A stretch of DNA of 64,000 bases from Janibacter cremeus (lineage in GTDB: Bacteria > Actinomycetota > Actinomycetes > Actinomycetales > Dermatophilaceae), in NCBI RefSeq assembly GCF_013409205.1, contig NZ_JACCAE010000001.1, forward strand, positions 3,162,001-3,226,000, given 5' to 3'. Below, piece after piece: positions 18,364 to 27,568 of the stretch; within the stretch, counting starts at the first letter, position 1; every line of letters begins with the position of its first letter. Position numbers and translations under genes: made by a program. Under the pieces are notes generated by a model. The model made no database searches. It saw only the letters and a list, made by a program, of their open reading frames with translations, and was not told the DNA's origin.

Positions 18364-19614
18364 TCAGGACGCCATGGCCGCCAGGTCCTCCTCGTGTGCC
18401 ACCTCCGTGGCGGGGGTCTCGGGCGCCCGGGCGATGAGGGCGTCGAGGTCGATGACGTCATCACGGTAGCGGTCGGCGTGGCCGATGACGGAGGCGATCA
18501 CGGATTCCAGACGCCGACCGGTACGGCCCCAGTCGAAGGAGCTGGCGTAGAGGCGGGCCGTGCGGCCCAGGGTGCGCCGGAGCACCGGGTCGTCGATGAG
18601 CTCGATGACGTGCTCCTCGAACTCCTCCACGGAGTCGGCGAGAAGACCGGTGCGAGCGTGGACGATGGACTCGCTCGGGCCCCCGGCGAAGGCGTAGGCC
18701 ACCGCAGGGGTGCCGTGCAGGCCCGCCTCGACGATCGTCAGGCCCCACCCCTCCTTGTGCGAGGGCATGACGACGGCCCAGGCCCGGGCCAGCAGCTCGT
18801 GCTTGACCGGCTCGTCGACGAAGCCGTGGAGATGGACGCGATCGGCGACGCCGCGCTCCTGCGCGTGCCTGGCGATCTCGGCCTCCCAGTAGCCGCCGCC
18901 GACGACGTGCAGTTCGAGGTCGGGGTGGGTCGTCGCGCGTGAGGCGAGGATGTCGACGGCCTGCTCGACGTGCTTGTGCGGCACGAGGCGACCCAGGAAG
19001 AGGATCGAGGGAGCATCGGTGCGCTCGAGCGCCGCGTAGTGGTCCAGGTCGCCCGGCCGATCGTTGCCGGAGTAGACGAGATCCACCCGGCCGGGGTCGA
19101 CGCCCAGGCCGGCAAGCTCGTTGCGGGTCGACTTGGAGACGGTCACGTACCGGTTGTTGCGGTACACCCACGGCGCGACCTTCGACTCCAGGAACCAGCC
19201 CATGCGGGCCACCGTGCCGTTGAAGACGGCCTGCCACTGGTCGTGGTGGACGTGGTGGACGATGTTGATGATCGGGGTCCTCGACACCAGCGGGGACCAG
19301 AAGGGCACGCCGTTCTGCACGTCGAGCACGACGTCGTAGTCGCGGCCGTGGCGCAGCAGGTGCCACATGCCGTGGAGGTAGACGCTGAACTTCGAGCCGC
19401 GGCGGACCACCTGTACGTCGCCGTGCCGGGTGGTGGGGCTGGCGCCGGGGTAGGAGGCGGTGAAGATCGTCACCTCGTGACCCTGCTGGGTGAGGACCTC
19501 GGAGGTGCGTTCGGTGAAGGTCTCGGCGCCACCCGCTTCCGGGTTCTCGCGGTCGCGCCAGGACAGGTACAGCACCCGAAGGGGGGTCTTCGGGCGGGTC
19601 CCGCTGATCGTCAT
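18364..19614 (-). CDS. Family 4 glycosyltransferase
   Basis: 416 residues. The N-terminus PLRVLYLSWRDRENPEAGGAE is the nucleotide-sugar fold start shared with a mycobacterial GT4 group (Rv0225-like, from memory). ILFLGRLVPHKHVEQAVDIL (about 198-217) and WGLTIVEAGLHGTPAVAY (about 283-300) are the standard GT4 C-terminal motifs, with the E in the donor phosphate loop. AAGGAG is 5 nt before the ATG at 19614. It is divergent from the methyltransferase pair at 19670 and ends against the bidirectional terminator, so it is probably a single-gene transcript. Soluble, cytoplasmic-face enzyme; donor unknown. Confidence 0.9.
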   Translation of the reverse strand: MTISGTRPKTPLRVLYLSWRDRENPEAGGAETFTERTSEVLTQQGHEVTIFTASYPGASPTTRHGDVQVVRRGSKFSVYLHGMWHLLRHGRDYDVVLDVQNGVPFWSPLVSRTPIINIVHHVHHDQWQAVFNGTVARMGWFLESKVAPWVYRNNRYVTVSKSTRNELAGLGVDPGRVDLVYSGNDRPGDLDHYAALERTDAPSILFLGRLVPHKHVEQAVDILASRATTHPDLELHVVGGGYWEAEIARHAQERGVADRVHLHGFVDEPVKHELLARAWAVVMPSHKEGWGLTIVEAGLHGTPAVAYAFAGGPSESIVHARTGLLADSVEEFEEHVIELIDDPVLRRTLGRTARLYASSFDWGRTGRRLESVIASVIGHADRYRDDVIDLDALIARAPETPATEVAHEEDLAAMAS

Positions 19615-19657
19615 CGTCTCTCCTTGCCGGTGCCGGGGAGATCACGGCACCGACGGT

Positions 19658-19663
19658 TAGGCT
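19658..19663 (+). promoter_or_regulatory. -10 box, leaderless type
   Basis: TAGGCT ends 6 nt before the GTG at 19670, and there is no Shine-Dalgarno in between. Confidence 0.5.
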
Positions 19664-19669
19664 ACTGCC

Positions 19670-20591
19670 GTGAGTTACCCAACGGTAGGGCAACGGCCCC
19701 GATCCGAGTGTGAGATGTGCGGCTCTTCAGTGGTCGGCGAGGCCATCAAGGGCGGGTGCGTCCTCGATCGCTGCACCCGGTGCGGGCACATCGAGCGCGA
19801 TCTCGGGCGTTGTCCGGCCGACCACCGTGACCTCGCCTACGGGGGCGAACCCACTCTCGACCGGATCCGTCTCGACCTGACCCACCGGGAGCTCGTGCGC
19901 GACGGCAGGCCGGGGCGCGTGCTGGAGATCGGGTACGGGGCCGGATCCCTCCTGCGCCGATTCCTCGACGACGGTGCCGAGGTCGCCGGAGTCGACCCCG
20001 ACCAGCTCCTCGTCGACGTCGACCCGGTGGTGCGGGCCCACGGGGACCTGCGCGTCGGAGGCATCGAGGAGACGGCAGACCTGCCGGGCGACCAGGACCT
20101 CGTCTACGGCATCCACGTCCTCGAGCACGTGGACAACCCCCACCGGGCGCTCGCGGCCTCCCACGACCTACTGCGTCCCGGCGGGCGCGTGAGCTTCCTC
20201 ACCCCGGCCGGTGACGGCACGGCTGTGGAGCGGTACGGGGCCGCCTGGTGGATGCTGGAGGACCCGACGCACGTGCGGTTCTTCACCGCGGACTCGCTGA
20301 CCCGGGCCGCCGAGGCGGCCGGCTTCGTCGACATCGAGGTGCGTCGCCTCCTGCTCGACAGTCTGAGCGTCGATGCCGCCAGCGTGGCCCGGGCCGTGCG
20401 ACCGGGGCCGCGACCCCGCGGCGTGCTCGCGTCCAGGGCAGTGGTCGCCTCAGCCGTCGCGAGTCTGCCGATCGTCCTCGCGCAGCGCCTGGTACGACCG
20501 CGCACCCGGCCCACGCTTCACCTGCTCGCCCGTCGGGCAGGCGAATCAGGTGCTCGTGGTGCAGTTCCGCCGATGGATGGCGGGTCGATGA
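19670..20591 (+). CDS. Zinc-ribbon SAM-dependent methyltransferase, apparently frameshifted near its 3' end
   Basis: The N-terminus has two CxxC pairs (CEMCG near residue 15 and CTRCG near 35), a small zinc ribbon. The class I methyltransferase fold follows (VLEIGYGAGSLLRRF near 84, DLVYGIHVLEHVDNPH near 144). As written, the frame runs straight into the next methyltransferase, making one 546-residue ORF (19670-21310). Shifting by one base at the GGG run 20535-20537 instead gives an end reading ARRQANQVLVVQFRRWMAGR, with its TGA (20589-20591) overlapping the ATG of the next gene as ATGA. The interval then equals 306 codons plus stop plus one extra base. I therefore infer two genes and a single-base insertion, real or a sequence error. 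Confidence 0.75.
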
Positions 20592-21310
20592 CCACCCCAC
20601 CCTCCGCGCATCGTGGGATCCGACGCTCGGTGCGTCTCTTCTCGGCCTTCCTCGTCGAGCAGAGCGACCCGCACCGCTTCTACTCCGAGCTCGCGGCCGA
20701 CTCCATCGACCTGCTGCGTGAGCACACCGGTCTGCACGGCCGGACGGTGCTGGACGTCGGTGCGGGGCCGAGGGAGTTCGCGCGGGCCTTCCGGCAGGAG
20801 GGAGCGAGGTACATCCCGCTCGACCACGACGCGAGCGTTGCCTCGGTACGTGACGGTGGTGTGGTCGGCGACGCGCTGCGACTGCCCCTGGCCGACGCGT
20901 CGGTGGACGTCGTCTTCTCCAGCAACATGTGGGAGCACGTGCCGGACCCTGAGGCGGTCGCCGACGAGCTGTTGCGCGTGACCCGACCCGGGGGGATCGT
21001 CTTCCTCTCCTACACCAACTGGCTCTCGCCGTGGGGCGGGCACGAGACCTCACCCTGGCACTGGCTCGGGGGGCAGCGGGCCATCCGCCGGTACGAGCGC
21101 AGGCACGGGCACCCGCCGAAGAACAGGGTGGGGGAGACGCTCCACCGCGTGTCCGTGCGCCAGGGGCTCGAGTGGGCCCGCAGGTCGGATGCCGACGTCC
21201 TCGCCGCCCGACCTCGTTACCTGCCCGACTGGTGCGCGACGGTTCTGCGGCTGCCGGGTGTCCGTGAGGTCGTCACCTGGAACCTCCTGCTCGTCCTCCG
21301 GCGGCGATGA
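20588..21310 (+). CDS. Class I SAM-dependent methyltransferase
   Basis: 240 residues from the ATG at 20588. SAM motif I is VLDVGAGPREFARAF (about 54-68), the acidic strand-2 end is YIPLDHD, and ASVDVVFSSNMWEHVPDP matches motifs II-III of Methyltransf_11. The later YTNWLSPWGGHETSPWHWLG stretch is a conserved signature I associate with mycobacterial Rv0224c-type methyltransferases (from memory). It is read here in the same frame as the preceding methyltransferase, but probably starts on its own by ATGA coupling. The stop overlaps the ATG of the second AftD-like gene. Confidence 0.8.
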   Translation: MTTPPSAHRGIRRSVRLFSAFLVEQSDPHRFYSELAADSIDLLREHTGLHGRTVLDVGAGPREFARAFRQEGARYIPLDHDASVASVRDGGVVGDALRLPLADASVDVVFSSNMWEHVPDPEAVADELLRVTRPGGIVFLSYTNWLSPWGGHETSPWHWLGGQRAIRRYERRHGHPPKNRVGETLHRVSVRQGLEWARRSDADVLAARPRYLPDWCATVLRLPGVREVVTWNLLLVLRRR

Positions 21311-24300
21311 CCGCGCAGGAGACCGCGTCGGCGGCGGAGATGGGAGGCGTCGAGGAGGTCAGACGCCGGGTGCAGCGGCTGGCGGCGACACTGCTCGTGG
21401 GTCTCCTGCCGTGGCTCATCGCGCCCGGACGGCTGCAGCCGGACACCAAGACCGACCTCGTGGTCTCCCCGGCCAGGTACCTCCAGCGGGCCCTGTGGGC
21501 GTGGAACGACCACACCGGGATCGGCGAGCTGCAGAACCAGGCGTACGGCTATCTCTGGCCGATGGGCTCGTTCTTCCTCGCCGGGGACGCGGTCGGCCTG
21601 CCCGGATGGGTGACCCAGCGGCTGTGGTGGACCCTGCTGCTCGTCGTCGCCTTCGTGGGGGCGGAGCGGCTGGCCCGTCGCGTCGTCGGTCTGCCGACGG
21701 TGCCCGCCCTGGTCACCGCGCTCGTCTTCGCGTTGTCACCTCGGGTACTCACGGTGCTGGCGGAGATCTCCGTCGAGGTGTGGCCGTACGCGCTCGCACC
21801 CTGGCTGGTGCTCGCGGCGGACCGGATGGTCGCGCCCGCGGCCGGGTCGACCGGTCGCCGCAGCGGGGCGGCGGCGACCGGCCTGCTGACGGCCTGCCTC
21901 GGCGGGGTCAATGCCACGGTCTCCCTCGTCGCCCTCGTGCCGGCGGTGGCGTGGATCGCGCTGGCCCCCGCGGACCGTCGCCGCGGCCGCGCCCTGGCCT
22001 GGTGGCTGCCGGCGACCGTTCTGGGGGCGCTGTGGTGGCTCGGTCCCCTCGTCGTTCTCGGGCGCTACTCCTATCCCTTCCTCGACCACATCGAGGTAGC
22101 CTCGATGACGACCGCGGTGGCCTCGGTGACCAACGTCCTGCGGGGGACCGAGCACTGGATCGCCTTCATCCTCACCGGCGGCGACCACCCGACCTGGCAG
22201 AGTGGGTGGGTCCTGGCGCAGTCGGTCACCGCGATCATCGCCACGACGGTACTCGCCGGGCTGGGGCTGGCCGGTCTCCTGCGGCGGCGGGCCGAGCCGG
22301 TCACCACCGAGGACGAAGGGAGCGGCGCCCACCTGACGCGGTGGGCCCTCCTGCTGGTCCTGGTCGGCACCGTCGCCATGACCATGGGTCGCACGGGTGC
22401 GGCCTCGGGGCTCCTCGCCGAACCGGTCCAGCACCTCCTGGACGGTCCGCTCGCCCCCTTCCGCAACGTGCACAAGGCCGACCTGCTCGTGCGTTTGCCC
22501 GTCGCCGTCGGTGTGGGCATGCTGGCCCACTGGGCGACGCGGATCGAGCGGGGAGCAGGGCCGATGGGCCGGCAGGTCGTGGTGGTCACCACCGTGCTCG
22601 CCCTCGTCGGCGCCCTCTCGCCGGTGTGGTTGGGCCGTGTGGGGGACGCCTGGGCCGTGGAGGGGATCCCGGCGACCTGGACCCGAACGGCCGAGCGGGT
22701 CGATGCCTTGGCCCAGAAGGACGGCGGCACCACGCTCGTCCTGCCGGGTGCCCGCACGGCCGACTTCACCTGGGGGCGGGTCACCGACGAACCGCTGCGC
22801 GCGCTGGCGGCGTCTCCGGTCCTCGTCCGGGCCGCCGCACCACTGGGGCACCCCGGAGCGACCCGCGTGCTCGACCACGTGGACGCGCTCACGGCCACCG
22901 GACGCAGCCAGCCGGAGCTGGCTGCCGGCCTGCGCCGGCTGGGGATCTCCCGGGTGGTCGTGCGCGGTGGGTTGAGTCAGGACCTCGCGGCCGTGGACCC
23001 GGGCCGGGTCGCCGCGACCCTCGCGGCGTCGCCGGGCTTCAGCCGCACGTGGTCCCACGGTGAGGGTCGCGAGGAGATCAGCATCTGGCGTCTCGAGGAG
23101 CCTGCCTCACCCGTGACGATGGTGCCGACCGACGCCGTGGTCACCGCTGCGGCCGCCCCCGAGGGGTGGTTCCCACTCGTCGCGGCGGACCTGCTGGACC
23201 CCCGGTCGGTGATGCGCCAGCCCAGCGCCGACCACCCGGCGCAGGTGCGTACGGACACCCTGCGCTGGCAGGCGCTCAACTCCGGTCGCCCACCGGCACT
23301 CGGCCATGGCCAGACCCTCCCGGCCGGAGACCCCCGGCCGACGACCGTGGGCAGCCGGGCGTTGACGGCGTCTCCGGCCGATGGCCGGGGCCCGGGGCCG
23401 GGCTGGACGACCCGCTTCTGGTCCGGGCTCTCCGGGATCACCACCAGCTCCAGCGCAGCCTCCCCCTTCGCCTCGGTCCGGCGAAGTGCGGGGGAGGGGT
23501 CCGCGGCGCTGGTCGACGGGGACCCGGCGACGGCGTGGGTCAGCGGCGACGGTGGAGCGACGCAGCAGATCACGCTCCACCTGGACGAGACGGCCTCCCC
23601 CCGGGGGGTCCTCGTCCACGAGGCATGGGGAGGCGACCTCGGCCCCCTCGTGTCCGTCTCCGTGGACGGTGAGCGGGGGAGCAGGCCCCAGGACTCGATG
23701 ACCTGGCACGTCCCCCTCGACGGTTCCGAGCGCGAGGAGGTCACCATCGACCTGAGGACGCAGCCGGGGGCAGACGGTGACCACGCGCGGCCCATGGGGG
23801 TCCGGGAGGTGGATCTCGAGGGGGGACCGGACCTCGGGACGGGCCTGACGCTGCCCGACGGCAGCGGCCCGGTGCTGTTCAGCCGCGACCCGCGGGCCGG
23901 CGCGGACCTGACCGCGGGAGAGGACCCGAGCAACCTCGTCCGGCGCGTCGGGGCCCTGCCGGTGAGCCGGATCTCCGCGAGCGTGCGCATCAGTCCCGGT
24001 GCGGCCGGGCAGGACCTGGTCGCAGCCCCGTGGGGACTGCACGGCAGTACCCTCCCGGACGGCTTCACCTCGTCCGCCGACCTGGAGCGCTGGCCGGTCG
24101 CCGCCCTCGACGGGGACCCGGACACGCGCTGGACCCCGTCGTCCGGGGTGAGCGACCCAGCCCTGGCCATTGACTTCGGGACCGAGCAGGAGGTCGGGAC
24201 GATCCGACTCGACCGGGCCGTCGGTGGCGTCACCGTGGCCACGGACTCCGAGCGGTACGTCCTGCCCGGCGGCACCACGTTGACGATCCCGAGACAGCGG

Positions 24301-25377
24301 ACGCAGCACCTCACGCTGACCTTCGCCCGCCCACCCGGTCGCGCCGCGTGGTCGGCGCCGGAGGTGGCCGTGGCCGGGATCGACGGGCCACAGGAGCAGG
24401 TTCGGCTCGACTGCGGGCAGGCCGGTGCCGTCGGTCGGCAGGACGGTCGGGTCGGGCTCGCGCTCGACGCATCGCGCCGTGACCTGATAGCGGGCGGATC
24501 GGTGGCGGCCACACCGTGCGGGGACCTGCCGGCCGGCGACGGGACGGTCACCGCGGTCGCCGTCCCCGGACTCGTGGCCGAGCGGGTCGCACTGGTTCCC
24601 CAGGGCTGGACCACCCCGGAGGTGACCCGGACCCGGGCCGTGACCAGCCACCGTGAGCACGCCGGCAGCTGGACCTTCGACGTCGGGTCGGGGCAGCGGT
24701 CGCTTCTCGTGCTCACCCAGGGCGCGAACGAGGGCTGGCGGGCCGTCACGACGGACGGCGAGACCCTGCGTCCCGTCTCCGTGGACGGGTGGCGCCAGGC
24801 CTTCGTCGTGCCGGAGGGGGCGGCCACCACCGTCAGCGTCGACTTCACCCCCAACCGCTCGCACCGCGTGGCCCTGGCCGTCGGCGCCGTCGTGGCGGGG
24901 CTGCTCCTGCTGTGGGGCGTCCTCGAGCTGATCCTGCACCAGCGCCGACGCCGGGCCCCTGCTGCTGATGTCGCAGGGATGTCCGAGCGTGCCGTCCCGG
25001 GGATGATCGAGACTGGTGCGTCCACGCCGGACGCGGGTGGCGGGCGCGCCCCGATCGTCATCGCTGTCCTGACGGCGGCGGCCGTCGGACTCCTCGTGGC
25101 CGGCCCGCTGGGTCTGCTCGCCGCCGTCCTGGGGGCGTTGGTCCCCTTGCGGTTCCGCTCGTTGGCGGTGGCGCTCGTCCTCGCCGGGGCCGGGGTGGGA
25201 CTCTCGGTCCTCGGGGTGGCCGAGCGTCAGTCGACCGGTGCCTGGCTGGCGCAGGGTCTGGGGACCTTCACGCTCGGGGTGCTGGCTGCGGCACTGGTGC
25301 GTACCGGCGTCGGTGGGCCAGGGCCAGCACCGGACGCTCCAGCAGGCTCCACGAAAGGTGGGCCAGACCCACGCTGA
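21307..25377 (+). CDS. Second AftD-like giant GT-C glycosyltransferase (DUF3367 family)
   Basis: 1356 residues. Residues 20-420 carry about ten membrane segments with TKTDLVVSPARYLQRALWAW in the first outside loop, the position of the GT-C acidic residue. The long extracytoplasmic part contains two discoidin-like repeats (LVDGDPATAWVSGDG near 734 and ALDGDPDTRWTPSSG near 932). ANEGWRAVTTDGETLRPVSV sits before the next membrane helix near 1190, and more hydrophobic helices end the protein. It is a diverged paralogue of the 10094-14446 gene with the same plan. ATG overlaps the methyltransferase stop. The last ~36 codons overlap the convergent acyltransferase gene. Likely transfers a sugar from a polyprenyl-phosphate donor outside the membrane; the sugar is unknown. 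Confidence 0.85.
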   Translation: MTAQETASAAEMGGVEEVRRRVQRLAATLLVGLLPWLIAPGRLQPDTKTDLVVSPARYLQRALWAWNDHTGIGELQNQAYGYLWPMGSFFLAGDAVGLPGWVTQRLWWTLLLVVAFVGAERLARRVVGLPTVPALVTALVFALSPRVLTVLAEISVEVWPYALAPWLVLAADRMVAPAAGSTGRRSGAAATGLLTACLGGVNATVSLVALVPAVAWIALAPADRRRGRALAWWLPATVLGALWWLGPLVVLGRYSYPFLDHIEVASMTTAVASVTNVLRGTEHWIAFILTGGDHPTWQSGWVLAQSVTAIIATTVLAGLGLAGLLRRRAEPVTTEDEGSGAHLTRWALLLVLVGTVAMTMGRTGAASGLLAEPVQHLLDGPLAPFRNVHKADLLVRLPVAVGVGMLAHWATRIERGAGPMGRQVVVVTTVLALVGALSPVWLGRVGDAWAVEGIPATWTRTAERVDALAQKDGGTTLVLPGARTADFTWGRVTDEPLRALAASPVLVRAAAPLGHPGATRVLDHVDALTATGRSQPELAAGLRRLGISRVVVRGGLSQDLAAVDPGRVAATLAASPGFSRTWSHGEGREEISIWRLEEPASPVTMVPTDAVVTAAAAPEGWFPLVAADLLDPRSVMRQPSADHPAQVRTDTLRWQALNSGRPPALGHGQTLPAGDPRPTTVGSRALTASPADGRGPGPGWTTRFWSGLSGITTSSSAASPFASVRRSAGEGSAALVDGDPATAWVSGDGGATQQITLHLDETASPRGVLVHEAWGGDLGPLVSVSVDGERGSRPQDSMTWHVPLDGSEREEVTIDLRTQPGADGDHARPMGVREVDLEGGPDLGTGLTLPDGSGPVLFSRDPRAGADLTAGEDPSNLVRRVGALPVSRISASVRISPGAAGQDLVAAPWGLHGSTLPDGFTSSADLERWPVAALDGDPDTRWTPSSGVSDPALAIDFGTEQEVGTIRLDRAVGGVTVATDSERYVLPGGTTLTIPRQRTQHLTLTFARPPGRAAWSAPEVAVAGIDGPQEQVRLDCGQAGAVGRQDGRVGLALDASRRDLIAGGSVAATPCGDLPAGDGTVTAVAVPGLVAERVALVPQGWTTPEVTRTRAVTSHREHAGSWTFDVGSGQRSLLVLTQGANEGWRAVTTDGETLRPVSVDGWRQAFVVPEGAATTVSVDFTPNRSHRVALAVGAVVAGLLLLWGVLELILHQRRRRAPAADVAGMSERAVPGMIETGASTPDAGGGRAPIVIAVLTAAAVGLLVAGPLGLLAAVLGALVPLRFRSLAVALVLAGAGVGLSVLGVAERQSTGAWLAQGLGTFTLGVLAAALVRTGVGGPGPAPDAPAGSTKGGPDPR

Positions 25378-26398
25378 CCACCGTGGTCAGCACGAGGGTG
25401 AGGCCGAAGGGGGCGGCGAAGAGCTGTAGGTCGAGCACGGCGAAGCTCACCTGGATCACGACGACGTGCCAGAGGAAGACGGCGTAGGAGATGTCACCGA
25501 GCCATCGTGCCGGGCCGGCCGCGGGCGAGTCGGTGAGCAGCTCGGTCAGGCCGCGGGTCGTCGCGGCGAGCAGGAGGCACCCGGCGACCAGGCCGTAGAG
25601 CACTTCGGCGGCGACCGACTCGAGCCCGTTCGCCGGCTCCAACCCACGGGGACCGGCCACGTCGGTCGACGCCACCAACCACAGGACGCCGGCCAGGACG
25701 ACGAGGGTGCCCGGACTGGTGCGCAGCGCCTCCAGCCAGGGGCGTCGGGAGACGGGATGGCCCGCGTGCTCCGCCTCGATGACGACCGTGAGCGCCGCTC
25801 CCAGGGCGAACCACGCGGCGTGCCCGGCGGCCGACGTGGCCAGCACGCCCGCGTCGTCGGGGCTCGGCAGCAGGTCGATGGCCCCCTGGCCGACCAGTCC
25901 GACGACGGCGACGACGCCGCAGGCCACGAGCAGTCGGTGGGCCGTCGCGGTGGGGGTGGCGCCGCGCGTCGGACGGGCCAGCAGGAGAGCGACCACGGGC
26001 AGGATCAGGTAGAACGTGACCTCGGTCGTCAGGCTCCACGTCTGGGTGAATGACTGGAAGGTGCGCCCCGTCCACCCCTGGCCGACGACGAGGTGGACGA
26101 GCACGGTCCGGACGTCGAGCACGTCCGCGGCAGCACCACCGAGCACGGCTGCTGCGGTCACGACCCCGACGAGGGCGAACAGGTAGGCAGGCATGATCCG
26201 TGCCGCCCGGCGTACCAGGTAGGTGCCGAGCGACCACCGGGCCGGCTGCCCGATGGCCCGTCGGACGAAGGGGGCGGACAGCAGGAACGCCGACAGGGCG
26301 AAGAAGATCGCCACCCCGAGCTCGCCACGGGCGGCGAGCCCGCCGATGACACCCGCACTGCTCTTGCCGGTCCAGAACGCCACGTGGGACAGCAGCAC
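25268..26398 (-). CDS. Acyltransferase 3 family membrane protein, 5' end probably frameshifted
   Basis: 376 residues from the GTG at 26398, with about ten membrane segments. FALSAFLLSAPFVRRAIG, YLVRRAARIMPAYLFALV and TWSLTTEVTFYLILPVVA are typical of the OafA-type acyltransferase domain; there is no SGNH domain. The conserved family start (ILGLDLLRAVAAWLV) is encoded just upstream in the same frame, but that frame has no ATG, GTG or TTG before a stop. A GTG at 26478 in another frame gives VTTSTHTRKPG; adding one G to the GG at 26446-26447 would join it smoothly as KPGPRILGLDLLRAV and give 403 residues. So a one-base deletion is likely. The 3' end overlaps the convergent AftD-like gene by 110 nt. 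Confidence 0.82.
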   Translation of the reverse strand: MLLSHVAFWTGKSSAGVIGGLAARGELGVAIFFALSAFLLSAPFVRRAIGQPARWSLGTYLVRRAARIMPAYLFALVGVVTAAAVLGGAAADVLDVRTVLVHLVVGQGWTGRTFQSFTQTWSLTTEVTFYLILPVVALLLARPTRGATPTATAHRLLVACGVVAVVGLVGQGAIDLLPSPDDAGVLATSAAGHAAWFALGAALTVVIEAEHAGHPVSRRPWLEALRTSPGTLVVLAGVLWLVASTDVAGPRGLEPANGLESVAAEVLYGLVAGCLLLAATTRGLTELLTDSPAAGPARWLGDISYAVFLWHVVVIQVSFAVLDLQLFAAPFGLTLVLTTVVSVGLAHLSWSLLERPVLALAHRRRYAPVPQPAPRA

Positions 26399-26524
26399 GA
26401 GCCAGGCCGCGACCGCCCGGAGCAGGTCGAGGCCGAGTATGCGTGGCCGGGCTTGCGAGTGTGCGTCGATGTCGTCACCTACTATTCGGTATCAAGTCGA
26501 TTGTGCTGCATGAGAGGGAGATCC

Positions 26525-27568
26525 ATGACCGTGCGCCCGGTACTGCGTGCCCGCGCGCCCCTTCGGGTCAGCTTCGCCGGTGGCGGCTCGGACGTGGCCC
26601 CCTTCCCCCAGCGCGAAGGAGGCGCGGTCCTCAGCGCGACGATCGGCAGCTACGCCTACGCGACCCTGCGCCCGCGCGATGACGGCCACATCACCGTCGA
26701 ATCGCACGACTACGGCACCTCGATCGGCTACGACGTGGGCGCTCCGCTCGAGCTCGACGGTGATCTGGATCTGCCGAAGGCGGCGATCGCCCGCATCATG
26801 GCACTCGAGGGAGCCATGGCCTCGGACGGCTTCGACCTCTTCCTCCACACCAATGCACCCCCGGGGTCGGGGCTGGGCAGCTCGAGTGCCGTGATGGTTG
26901 CCGTCATCGACCTCGTCGCCCGACACTGCGGCCTCGATCTGGGTCCGTACGAGATCGCCGAGCTCGCCTACCGCCTGGAGCGTGAGGACCTTGCCATCCC
27001 CGGCGGCTCCCAGGACCAGTACGCGGCCGCCTTCGGTGGCTTCAACTTCATGGAGTTCCGCACCGACGGCCGGGTCGTCGTCAACCCCCTGCGCGTGCGG
27101 TCGGACACCGTGCACGAGCTGGAGCACAACATGCTCCTCGCCTACACGGGGCGCACCCGGGTCAGCGACCACATCATCGAGGACCAGGTCTCGCGGTACG
27201 AGACCGGCAATCTCGATGCCGTGGCCGGCCTGCGTGCCCAGCGGGACCTCGCGGATGCCATGCGGGTGGCGCTGCTGCGCGGGCAGGTCGACGAGCTCGG
27301 GCACCTGTTGGGGGAGGCGTGGCGCGAGAAGCAACGGATGTCCTCGCGCATCACCACCCCGCTGATCAGCGACGCGGTCGACCTCGCCCTGCGCAGCGGT
27401 GCGCTCGGCGGCAAGGTGACCGGCGCCGGCGGCGGTGGCCACCTGATCTTCGTCTGCGAGTTCGAGCGACGGCACGTCGTCGCCGACGCCTTGATCGATC
27501 TGGGTCTGACGGTCTCCGAGTTCACTTTCACCAAGCACGGCGTGACCACGTGGAAGGGCCAGCAATGA
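26525..27568 (+). CDS. hddA: D-glycero-alpha-D-manno-heptose-7-phosphate kinase (GHMP family)
   Basis: 347 residues. RAPLRVSFAGGGSDVAPF near the start and PPGSGLGSSSAVMVAVI (about 117-133) are the GHMP substrate and ATP loops in the form typical of HddA; KVTGAGGGGHLIFVCE near 298 is the third GHMP motif. It would phosphorylate heptose 7-phosphate at C1 to the alpha 1,7-bisphosphate, the GDP-heptose branch. ATG 26525 follows AGGGAG at a proper distance; a long in-frame open stretch reaches back to 26093 but lies antisense in the acyltransferase. The stop overlaps the next ATG (ATGA). M. tuberculosis has the same three enzymes (Rv0113-Rv0115, from memory). Confidence 0.9.
   Translation: MTVRPVLRARAPLRVSFAGGGSDVAPFPQREGGAVLSATIGSYAYATLRPRDDGHITVESHDYGTSIGYDVGAPLELDGDLDLPKAAIARIMALEGAMASDGFDLFLHTNAPPGSGLGSSSAVMVAVIDLVARHCGLDLGPYEIAELAYRLEREDLAIPGGSQDQYAAAFGGFNFMEFRTDGRVVVNPLRVRSDTVHELEHNMLLAYTGRTRVSDHIIEDQVSRYETGNLDAVAGLRAQRDLADAMRVALLRGQVDELGHLLGEAWREKQRMSSRITTPLISDAVDLALRSGALGGKVTGAGGGGHLIFVCEFERRHVVADALIDLGLTVSEFTFTKHGVTTWKGQQ

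Noticed and set aside
10094..25377. Calling the pathway arabinogalactan synthesis
   Set aside because: AftD-like architecture alone does not fix the sugar, and no decaprenyl-phospho-arabinose genes are in the window.
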